The notes under the pieces: model-generated | Told to the model about the DNA's origin: nothing | Seen by the model: only the letters and a program-made list of their open reading frames with translations | Databases searched by the model: none | Shown here: in pieces, positions 20,194-27,936 of the stretch | Numbering within the stretch: position 1 is the first letter of the stretch | Layout of the letters: each line of letters opens with the position of its first letter | Position numbers and translations under genes: made by a program | Assembly: GCF_038446525.1 (NCBI RefSeq) | Contig: NZ_CP151792.1 | Location: forward strand, 2,976,001 to 3,040,000 | Origin: Methanolobus sp. ZRKC5 | Lineage (GTDB): Archaea; Halobacteriota; Methanosarcinia; Methanosarcinales; Methanosarcinaceae | DNA: 64,000 bases | Reading direction: 5' to 3'

Positions 20194-20844
20194 TCATTCG
20201 CAATTCCTCACAATCATTCGCAATTCCTCAAAATCAGTTTCAGAAAGAGGATCCTTGTTCAATTTTTGTTCATTCCAAAGTCCACTCAGTTTTATTTTTT
20301 CCTTGGGAGAATGATTGCCTAACCAGTTCACAGAGGGTTTGCATTCAGTACAGAGTGAGAGCGTAGAGATTAACTTTGACTCTAACTCCATTCGTTTGTC
20401 TTTATCTGTAACTTCAAATACCACAAAGGAGAAGTTATCCCGGATATATTGGGCAACTTTTTTTTCGGTACTGGCTAGTTTAGCGAAATCGATGCGGTCA
20501 GAATGTTTAGCCTTATCCTTTTTTGTTTTGAGCTTGATGTACCATTGTTCAAGAAATGGATCATTATCCTTATTCAAGAGTGCTCTACCGATATGCCCCT
20601 GAAATATACTATCATCTTTATTCTCTTTAATAAAATGCTGTCTGAGCCTTATTCTTAGTCTATCATCACCGTTATGTGTGCCTACACGAACTATCCTGTC
20701 TGTATTATGTCCAAGCTCACCTTTTTCAAACAGTATATAAATCCCGTTATTCGGAATCCTGTTTATATCAAAGGGGTAACTAATTCTTTCAAGCTCACCA
20801 AATAACTGGTGTAGCCTGCCACATTCATCGTTTATTGTTGACAT
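20194..20844 (-). CDS. GIY-YIG-like nuclease-domain protein
   Basis: 216 residues. The N-terminal half shows a GIY-YIG-like pattern: NNGIYILFEKGE, then RIVRVGTHNGDDRLRIRLRQHF, then a helical region with EKKVAQYIRDNFSF. Such domains cut DNA in repair, restriction or mobile-element contexts. The start ATG at 20844 overlaps the end of a decayed DUF6884 gene, a partner often adjacent in accessory regions. At the 3' end a 20-base sequence is tandemly repeated, changing the last residues to CE before a TGA; without it the protein would end IVRNF. Probably functional, but the specific target is unknown. Confidence 0.65.
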   Translation of the reverse strand: MSTINDECGRLHQLFGELERISYPFDINRIPNNGIYILFEKGELGHNTDRIVRVGTHNGDDRLRIRLRQHFIKENKDDSIFQGHIGRALLNKDNDPFLEQWYIKLKTKKDKAKHSDRIDFAKLASTEKKVAQYIRDNFSFVVFEVTDKDKRMELESKLISTLSLCTECKPSVNWLGNHSPKEKIKLSGLWNEQKLNKDPLSETDFEELRMIVRNCE

Positions 20845-21090
20845 GTTCTTTTAGATATTGTAACTGTTCGCTTATTCTCATCCCTTCTAAGGGAATCTCA
20901 TACTTTGATATTTGAGGCAACTGGTATTTCCTGTATTTGTCACCTGTAAGAAGCACAAAATCATCATTCTTGATTGCAGTAGTCTTTTTCAATTGAGATA
21001 AAACACTTTTGCCCAGTTTTTGATTTCACCCGTACCCATGTTGTTCAAGTTATGATTATAAGACCCTATCTCATCTTCAAGATTCAACAG
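20825..21090 (-). pseudogene. DUF6884-like protein, 5'-truncated and frameshifted
   Basis: Reading on the minus strand, one frame gives LNNMGTGEIKNWAK and then, after a shift of one base, VLSQLKKTTAIKNDDFVLL, TGDKYRKYQLPQISKYEIPL and EGMRISEQLQYLKEH. The order resembles the C-terminal half of DUF6884 proteins. The N-terminus is missing and the frame is broken near 21010, so the gene is dead. It overlaps the start of the GIY-YIG gene by 20 bases. Confidence 0.55.
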
Positions 21091-21346
21091 GCAATGCCTG
21101 GCAGACTAAATGAATATCTGGTCTGCATTCATGGACACGGCATACTACAGATTGTATTTGAAAAGGTGTTTACACACAAATCTTCAGGCCTTGCCTATGT
21201 TCCAGCTTTTTGCTGACGCATGATATGAGTATATTCTTTGCCATTTTCAACAGTCCATATAATGATCCAATCCAAAAATATTTTTTAAATATTATTGTAA
21301 CAATTGGTGATATTTGAATAAATACTACTAAAACAGTACTGTAGAA
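21091..21346. other. Degenerate intergenic region
   Basis: No gene supported. AT-rich near 21265-21340, just downstream of the VWA gene stop. Confidence 0.35.
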
Positions 21347-23686
21347 TCAGGTAGTTATTCTCTTATACAGCACCGGAAGAGTTTCTGGAAGCGAGCTGGC
21401 ATCGTCTATTATTGTGTATCCTGCACCTGAGAAAATATTGTCAAGATATTTGCCTGGATTCGAATCCACGGTTATGCAGAAGAAATTTATTCCCATGGCA
21501 TTGCCTTCTCCAATCGCTATCCTTGTATCTTCTTCAGCAACGCTTTCTTTGTATGCGTTTTCTCCCCGGGAGGTATCGAAGGGTTCACCATCAGACAACA
21601 AAATCATGATCTTTGTTTTTGCATCTACCTTCTCAAGTTTCCTGATGGAATGGCGGATGGCAGGTCCAAGTCTTGTGTTGGATACCGGTTCCAGCAGACT
21701 GATCCTGCGTGCAACTTTTTCTGATAGTTCCTCATCGAACTCTTTTATGACAAAGTACTCAACATCATCCCTTGTCTGACCGGAGAATGCGTAGATCGCA
21801 TACTTGTCACCTATGCTTTCAAGGGCCTGTATCATGATAATAAGCGAGTCTTTTTCAACATCTAATATGCTCTTTTCTTCATAGTTCACCATTTTATGTG
21901 TGGAATAGCTGATATCTATAAGGAAAAGAGTTGCAACATCCCTTTCATGCTTATCCCATCTGAGGTAGAGCCCGTCATCAGGATTTATCCCACATCTCTT
22001 CTGTATTAGGGCATCCATGAAGGCATCGATATCAATCTCAGTTCCATCGGTCTGTTCTTTCATCCTGCGGAATGTTTCCGGTCTCATCCGGTTGAATACT
22101 TGTTTGATCTGGGCTATCTCGTTCCTGTACTGTTTTGACGCATCCTTGTAGTAATCACTGGACATGCCAAAAGGCTCAACCTCATTGACAGTACACCAGT
22201 TCGCTTTGTAGTCATTGATCATGGAATCCCATTCTTCATACCTGTAACTGCCAAGTATCTTCCAGTTCTTGTTTGTAGCATAGGTGGACTGGTGCTTGAT
22301 CTCTTCTTCTTTCGGACTTTCCTCCTCTGCTACCAGTTCCACTTCAGTTTCGGGAATGAAATTCCTGATAACATTCTCATGTGGTCTGGAAGAAAGAGGC
22401 TCCTTCCTTCCATACACTTCGATACTCACTCCACGGTAATCAAGATTCTTTAGTACTTCATATTCCATTTGGCTCAATGGACCCAGTTTGTCATCAAGCA
22501 TGGTATATATCCTGAAGGTCGTATCAAGGGAATCAAGGATAGATGACTCTTTCTGGAATATCCTGTCCTTCAGAAGAGTCTTTGCCTGGTCCAGAAGATC
22601 CCTTGTTCCATTTCTGATATTGTGAACAGGTTCATGTCCTGTCGAGATCCACAGTAGTGATTCCATGAACTCCTCAAGTTTACCTTTTAGGGCAGACCTT
22701 GTTAGAAGCATCTGGTGTCTTATCCTCTCAAGGTCCGAGCGAACACCCTTGTAGAGTTCCATTATCCTGTACTCGACCCTGGCATCTTCAAGAATACCGA
22801 GTATTGTTCCTGCCAGTGCTTTGTTGGGAAACAGAGCTATGACATCAGCGATATCAATGATACCCTCGGGTTGCATTCCTGACAGAGAAGTTCTTTTCTT
22901 TATGGTCGTGTATCTCCGTCTGATATCTGCCATCAGTTCCGCTGCTTCTTCTAGTTCTATCTTATGAGAACTGAACTGTACATGACCGACCTCATGTATT
23001 ATGCTCAGCTTGTATATCTTGAAGTTATTTTCAAAATCTCCATATTTCCTGATACTGGGTGCGAGGTAAATTGTCTTGCCTGCAATCACAGGATTTATAA
23101 AATCGTTTTCTTCCCCCATCTGCAACATCCTTCGGGAAAGGATGTTGAAATTGACACCTGACAATCCAAGGGCATAGTACCTGAGGACGTTTACGATCTC
23201 ACTGAGTGCTGCAGACCCGATAAGTCCTTCAATGAATTCCTTTGAGTCCTTAGATCTCATGGAAAAATAGGGTCTTCCAAGAAGTGGATTCTCTTCAAAG
23301 ACACAGATTCCGTTCAGGGCCCACTCTTTCAGTTCACTGACATCCAGATTCTTTAAGAGTGGAGCTGAATAGGTAAAATAATCAATTGCCAGATCCTTAT
23401 CCTGATCAAATATTTTTATTCCGGTACCAGCCCATTTCCTGATCCCTTCGGGTCCTGTATTCTCTGATGCATCGGGAAGGTTCTCAAAGAAAACTTCTGC
23501 AAGCATCCGGTCTTTATCAAGCAGCATGTGGACAGTTCTAAGAAGTTCACCATGATATGATGAGCTGCTTTTTTTCAGAAAACTGAGAAAATTATTGTGA
23601 TAATTTCTTTCAAAGAACCTGGATTCTATAAGTTCAAGCAGCTCTTCTTCTGTGGGATCGGTCTGTTCTGCTATATCCTTTGACAA
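21347..23686 (-). CDS. NorD/CobT-like VWA protein with HExxH motif
   Basis: 779 residues from a TTG at 23686. The C-terminal ~190 residues are a von Willebrand A domain with an intact metal site: D591-x-S-x-S (DISYS), the threonine in NTRLGP (about 671) and the aspartate in SDGEP (about 699). The N-terminal part has HEVGH (231-235) and ILEDARVEYR about 70 residues later, resembling a zinc-peptidase-like region known in NorD-type proteins. Such proteins usually work with a MoxR/NorQ-type AAA ATPase to load or remodel metalloenzymes. No such ATPase is adjacent; an IS66 copy lies 175 bases upstream, so the partner gene may have been displaced or is elsewhere. Confidence 0.75.
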   Translation of the reverse strand: MSKDIAEQTDPTEEELLELIESRFFERNYHNNFLSFLKKSSSSYHGELLRTVHMLLDKDRMLAEVFFENLPDASENTGPEGIRKWAGTGIKIFDQDKDLAIDYFTYSAPLLKNLDVSELKEWALNGICVFEENPLLGRPYFSMRSKDSKEFIEGLIGSAALSEIVNVLRYYALGLSGVNFNILSRRMLQMGEENDFINPVIAGKTIYLAPSIRKYGDFENNFKIYKLSIIHEVGHVQFSSHKIELEEAAELMADIRRRYTTIKKRTSLSGMQPEGIIDIADVIALFPNKALAGTILGILEDARVEYRIMELYKGVRSDLERIRHQMLLTRSALKGKLEEFMESLLWISTGHEPVHNIRNGTRDLLDQAKTLLKDRIFQKESSILDSLDTTFRIYTMLDDKLGPLSQMEYEVLKNLDYRGVSIEVYGRKEPLSSRPHENVIRNFIPETEVELVAEEESPKEEEIKHQSTYATNKNWKILGSYRYEEWDSMINDYKANWCTVNEVEPFGMSSDYYKDASKQYRNEIAQIKQVFNRMRPETFRRMKEQTDGTEIDIDAFMDALIQKRCGINPDDGLYLRWDKHERDVATLFLIDISYSTHKMVNYEEKSILDVEKDSLIIMIQALESIGDKYAIYAFSGQTRDDVEYFVIKEFDEELSEKVARRISLLEPVSNTRLGPAIRHSIRKLEKVDAKTKIMILLSDGEPFDTSRGENAYKESVAEEDTRIAIGEGNAMGINFFCITVDSNPGKYLDNIFSGAGYTIIDDASSLPETLPVLYKRITT

Positions 23687-23695
23687 GATGTTTCT

Positions 23696-23815
23696 TCACT
23701 CCACGATGGCATTGATTATTTCTTCGATACTTTTCTGCAAGTCAAGATTATCCGTAATCGCCCTTGTAATGGCTATCCAGCAGGCTTCTCTTAATAAAGA
23801 ACATTTAGCTATCAT
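23696..23815 (-). CDS. Small ORF upstream of the VWA gene, 39 residues
   Basis: ATG at 23815 preceded by AGGGGGAT with good spacing; it ends TGA nine bases before the VWA start. Sequence MIAKCSLLREACWIAITRAI continues to a helical acidic end. The frame stays open upstream (RTNFISISRGING) across the IS66 target site, so the original gene may have been slightly longer. Function unknown; co-transcribed with the VWA gene. Confidence 0.4.
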   Translation of the reverse strand: MIAKCSLLREACWIAITRAITDNLDLQKSIEEIINAIVE

Positions 23816-23861
23816 GCCGTTGATCCCCCTGCTTATACTGATAAAATTTGTTCTTACTTCG

Positions 23862-25482
23862 TAACTATTCAGCCTAGCTCACTTCCACCAAGCTGATTTC
23901 TTCATCCACGATCAATTCTGCAACTTTGGAACAAATGAATTGCCATAAAATATTGCACTAATTGCATCGATAACAGATTCAGAATTCTTATTAACAGTAG
24001 ACACGTATCCTCTTATACGGCAGAAATTTTTTGCACCCTGTTTACTGCGGAAAGTACCTGATATCTTCTGCTGTACTTTCGTCATTCTGATATCTCTTTC
24101 AGCCTGATTGTTATCAAACGGAACGTTTTGGTCGTACATAAATCGCAAGATATCCTCTTTATGGCCAATAAACCTATCCAGCAAATTCTTTACCGTGGTC
24201 TGCTTCTTACGTCCTCGTTTTTTAGACCGCACATTTGATTCCGGATCAGGAGGATTTTCATTCACTCCTAAACAAGTTATGTGATCATAATCCTCACTGA
24301 ACCTTTGAATTAGCTCAGTATCTAAAAGATCATTATCAACATGATGTTTAATGCATATCAAGAGATCACTCATTATCTTTGGCCACTGTTGATCACTGTT
24401 TTCGGAAGCTCCAGTTAACTCTCGTAATAAATGTGCATTACATAATGAATGTTGACATTCATATTTGTTGTACGGTTTCCAAAAATCATGTGTTGCAACA
24501 CCAGTGTAACCTGGTAATATGCCCATAGCATCCATTGCTTCTGAGCCCCTTTTGCGATGTGCAAAATAATAGGTCAGTTTGTCTGTACCTGCCACATGAA
24601 GCCAATTACGAACTGCATTTATTCTCATTCCTGTTTCATCCAGATTGATGACAGGAGATTCTTTCAGGAGATGTTTCACTGTATTTTCAAAAGCTCCAAG
24701 CTTCTCAAAACAACTACGTTCCGTGTTCACCAAAGTAGCAGGACTTATCTTGCATCCCAAAATATCAGAGAACAACTTGGTAACACGCTGATAAGGAAGT
24801 AATTGGTAAGTGTGCAAATAAACTGCAAATGACTTAACTCGATGACCGTATTGAGTCGGCTGAGTTACACCATCTGGAAAAAGAGCTTTGTTTACATGAG
24901 AACATTTGGGACATGTTTTAATCTCGCAACGATGTTCAATGCAATTGATAGTTATAGGAGGAATGTCAAAGACCTGTCTTCTTTCATAGTCAGAGGGAAC
25001 AGAAGCTAACGATCTCCCACAATTGACGCATTGATTAACAGGATGAACAATAACTTCATCCGGATCATCATTTATTCTTAATGTAGTACCAGGATGACCG
25101 TTTTGACCACCTACATGCTTATTGGTCTTTTTTCTTTGACTTTTAAGGGTTGGTTTATTCCGTGCATAAGAATCAGTAGAAGGTGGTTTGCTACTGTTGC
25201 GACTATTCTTTTCAAGCATTTCTTCCAAATGCCTGACACGCTCTTCAAGTTGTGCAATTTGGAGAGATTGATGTTCAATTATCCCAAGTAATCGAGTTAC
25301 AAGTTCTACTACTGCTTCTGGACCAGCTTCATAAACTGCAAGTATTTCTTCGCGGTCTATACAAATCCCCTCAGATTGATAGACGTTTTTTATGATATTT
25401 TACTGAATATTTTTTAACACATAGAATGAAGCCATAGTATATTGTTTTTTGCATCATTAAAACAGTTAGGCTGAATAGTTAC
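23862..25482 (-). mobile_element. IS66-type element, third copy
   Basis: 1,621 bases with ends GTAACTATTCAGCCT and AGGCTGAATAGTTAC, orientation reversed relative to the first two. The 8-base duplication CTTACTTC is at 23854-23861 and 25483-25490. One transposase gene, intact. It inserted just upstream of the small ORF/VWA pair and probably separates them from their promoter. Confidence 0.92.
23912..25366 (-). CDS. IS66-type transposase (third copy)
   Basis: Same protein as the other two copies with a few substitutions (V to L in KPTLKS, R to S in NSDQQ, E to K near the C-terminus). Start again not at ATG: TTG at 25228 or an upstream ATT at 25366. The catalytic NLDETGMR and NNQAERDIRM motifs are intact. 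Confidence 0.85.
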   Translation of the reverse strand: MCIDREEILAVYEAGPEAVVELVTRLLGIIEHQSLQIAQLEERVRHLEEMLEKNSRNSSKPPSTDSYARNKPTLKSQRKKTNKHVGGQNGHPGTTLRINDDPDEVIVHPVNQCVNCGRSLASVPSDYERRQVFDIPPITINCIEHRCEIKTCPKCSHVNKALFPDGVTQPTQYGHRVKSFAVYLHTYQLLPYQRVTKLFSDILGCKISPATLVNTERSCFEKLGAFENTVKHLLKESPVINLDETGMRINAVRNWLHVAGTDKLTYYFAHRKRGSEAMDAMGILPGYTGVATHDFWKPYNKYECQHSLCNAHLLRELTGASENSDQQWPKIMSDLLICIKHHVDNDLLDTELIQRFSEDYDHITCLGVNENPPDPESNVRSKKRGRKKQTTVKNLLDRFIGHKEDILRFMYDQNVPFDNNQAERDIRMTKVQQKISGTFRSKQGAKNFCRIRGYVSTVNKNSESVIDAISAIFYGNSFVPKLQN

Positions 25483-25582
25483 CTTACTTCTTTATATAAC
25501 TGTGCAGGGAGAAAAACAAAAAAGAATGGAAGAGTAGGTTCTAACTTAATTTGTTCGACATGTTATTTGGAATGAAATTTGT

Positions 25583-25879
25583 CTAGAAGTCCCCTGAGAT
25601 TATTGCTTTGTGATAAGCCATTGCCAGATTCCTATTAACAAAATCAATAGCTTCCTGTTCAGAATCAACCATTCTCACCGTGACCTGTCCATTTTGGAAA
25701 AAATTCATTTCTCTGAGTCCGATCTTTACCACTACCAGTCCAAGATTCTCTGAATATTTTCCATCAAGATATTTTGCTATCAAAGGAAGGTCCGGTTTTT
25801 CATCAAGATGTGCGATGATTCTCAATTTCCATGAATCTGCTATGCATGGAAGAACTTTCTCGATATGTTCGACTCTCAT
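25583..25879 (-). CDS. Conserved hypothetical protein, 98 residues
   Basis: Begins MRVEHIEKVLPCIADSWKLR and ends AMAYHKAIISGDF. It has one cysteine and alternating hydrophobic strands (LGLVVVKIGLREMNFF, QVTVRMVDSEQEAIDFVNRN), suggesting a compact alpha/beta fold of about 100 residues. I do not recognise the family. It is transcribed divergently from the hydantoinase-type gene, with about 120 bases between them. Confidence 0.6.
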   Translation of the reverse strand: MRVEHIEKVLPCIADSWKLRIIAHLDEKPDLPLIAKYLDGKYSENLGLVVVKIGLREMNFFQNGQVTVRMVDSEQEAIDFVNRNLAMAYHKAIISGDF

Positions 25880-25938
25880 TTTTTGTCCTTCTTCCTGTCA
25901 ATGACAAGGTATTTTAAAATTTATTGAAACGATTATAC

Positions 25939-25946
25939 TTAAATAT
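25939..25946 (+). promoter_or_regulatory. Possible TATA box for the hydantoinase-type gene
   Basis: CTTAAATA, about 60 bases before the ATG at 26002; GGTGAT (25991-25996) is the ribosome site. Position fits an archaeal promoter with a short leader, but no experimental support. Confidence 0.35.
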
Positions 25947-26001
25947 CTCGCAACCATTGTAGAAAAGGCAGTTCAGTTTATTATAAAAAAGGTGATAGGA
26001 A

Positions 26002-27936
26002 ATGCACTTTGGTCTTGGTATCGATGCCGGTGGAACATATACAGATGCAGTACTTCTTAGAGGCTCAGACGGGACTATTGTGGATTCAAAAAAGGCTTTT
26101 ACAACGTATCCTGATCTGCAGAAAGGTATAAAGAACGTTCTTGATTCACTTGACCAGGAACTTCTGAAGGATGTGAATCTGGTGTCCGTTTCGACCACTC
26201 TTTCAACCAATTCCCTTCTTGAAGGTACGGGAAAGGCTGTTGGTCTTATAATTGTAGGAGAGGAACCGGCACAAACAGAATTTCCATCGCAGTATATTCT
26301 ATGTGCTTCCGGGGGACATGATACCAGAGGCGATGAAGTCTGTGAACTCGATCTTTCTTCAATAGAGGAATTTATTCTCAGTACAAAGACAAAGGTTTCA
26401 GCATATGCTGTTTCAGCTTATTTCGGTGTTCGTAATCCTGATCATGAGATTAAAGTTAAAGAACTCATCACGAAAATGACCGGAATGCCGGTTGTCTGTG
26501 GGTATGAACTCTCTCAGGAACTGGGTGCTTATGAGCGAGCTGTGACTGCTGTACTGAATGCACAGTTGATACCTATCACATACCAGTTCGTTAACTCGGT
26601 TATCAGGGATATCCGTGCAAGAGGTATCGATGCCCGCCTTCTGATGCTCAAGTGTGACGGTTCTGTCTATAATATCGAAGATGCTCTTGAACGACCGATT
26701 GAGACTATTTTTTCCGGACCTGCTGCAAGTCTTTTAGGTGCTTCTTATCTCTCAAAGATGGACACATGTGCGGTAATTGATATCGGAGGAACCAGTACCG
26801 ATGTTTCCATGCTGTATAATGGTGTACCTGAAATAAGTACATCGGGAGCTGTTGTTGGTGGCTGGAAGACCCGTGTAAGAGCTATGAAGATGGAAACATC
26901 TGCAACCGGAGGAGACAGTCATATCTGGGTTACGGACGGACGGGTAAGAATAGGTCCCAGAAGAGTGATTCCACTTTGTGTTGCATCAAAGACATATCCT
27001 GATCTTATTAGCAAACTTAAAAGGAGCAGGATTATTTCAAGAGGTATCATGGATGAGAATTTCCAGCCGACCAAATTCTTTGTCAGGACTGGTTACGAAG
27101 CTTTGGATATTGATAATGATGAAAGAGCAGTGCTTGATCTTATGAGATCAGAGCCTGTTTCAGCACTTGAGATGTCAGATGTACTGAACAGGAACACATC
27201 CACAAAAGTGCTCGACTCACTTGTAAAAAAGCGTCTTATACAGGGAATTGGTTTCACTCCGACTGATGCACTGCATGTTCTTGGTGTATACACAAAATGG
27301 GGTGTGAATGCTGCGGAGATCGGAGCACTTAATCTCTCAAGATATGTTCAGAAGGGTAAATATGATTTCTGTGCCTATGTAAGGGAACTCATAGCGAAGA
27401 ACATAGCAGCTGATCTTATGTCCTATATACTGCCACACCATCCGGATGAAGTGATAGCAGACCTGCTGAGTCATGAATATCCTGCAAAATTCAAGGTAGA
27501 GTTGCCAGTGGTATTGCTGGGGGGTCCTGCACAGGCATACGACAGTGAACTCAGATCCCTTATCGAAGCAGATGTGGCGGTTCCTGAGTTTGCAGATGTT
27601 GGAAATGCAGTTGGTGCTCTTGCAGGTAAAGGCGTGAAGAGAATCGAAATTTCGATTATGCCGGCTTCCATTGAGAATCCGGATGAGGATTTCCTGCTTT
27701 TCTCTCCGGTTGGCAGGGAACGTTTCCAGAGATATGCTGATGCAGTGGAATTCGCAACGAAGCTTGGAACCGAACTTGTGCTGGATTATGAGATGCGGTG
27801 TGGTATACTAAAAGAAGATACAAAGATCACTGTTTCTAAAAAGACTGTCTCACCCGAAAACTGGTCCCATCCTCCTCTGGAGACAAGGGTAATAGTTGTG
27901 GGCATAGGAAATCCTATGATGATTCTGAAAGACTAG
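26002..27936 (+). CDS. Hydantoinase/oxoprolinase-family protein
   Basis: 644 residues. The N-terminal motif LGIDAGGTYTDAVLLRG and the later VIDIGGTSTDVSMLYNG are the phosphate-binding loops of the actin-like ATPase fold used by hydantoinase A/oxoprolinase proteins; SVSTTLSTNSLLEGTG and IFSGPAASLLGAS are also family hallmarks. Members open cyclic amides at the cost of ATP, but the archaeal orthologues have no proven substrate. After residue ~350 the protein carries a winged-helix-like insertion (MSDVLNRNTSTKVLDSLVKK), which is not part of the classic HyuA plan. It overlaps the convergent histidine kinase gene by 23 bases. Confidence 0.78.
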   Translation: MHFGLGIDAGGTYTDAVLLRGSDGTIVDSKKAFTTYPDLQKGIKNVLDSLDQELLKDVNLVSVSTTLSTNSLLEGTGKAVGLIIVGEEPAQTEFPSQYILCASGGHDTRGDEVCELDLSSIEEFILSTKTKVSAYAVSAYFGVRNPDHEIKVKELITKMTGMPVVCGYELSQELGAYERAVTAVLNAQLIPITYQFVNSVIRDIRARGIDARLLMLKCDGSVYNIEDALERPIETIFSGPAASLLGASYLSKMDTCAVIDIGGTSTDVSMLYNGVPEISTSGAVVGGWKTRVRAMKMETSATGGDSHIWVTDGRVRIGPRRVIPLCVASKTYPDLISKLKRSRIISRGIMDENFQPTKFFVRTGYEALDIDNDERAVLDLMRSEPVSALEMSDVLNRNTSTKVLDSLVKKRLIQGIGFTPTDALHVLGVYTKWGVNAAEIGALNLSRYVQKGKYDFCAYVRELIAKNIAADLMSYILPHHPDEVIADLLSHEYPAKFKVELPVVLLGGPAQAYDSELRSLIEADVAVPEFADVGNAVGALAGKGVKRIEISIMPASIENPDEDFLLFSPVGRERFQRYADAVEFATKLGTELVLDYEMRCGILKEDTKITVSKKTVSPENWSHPPLETRVIVVGIGNPMMILKD

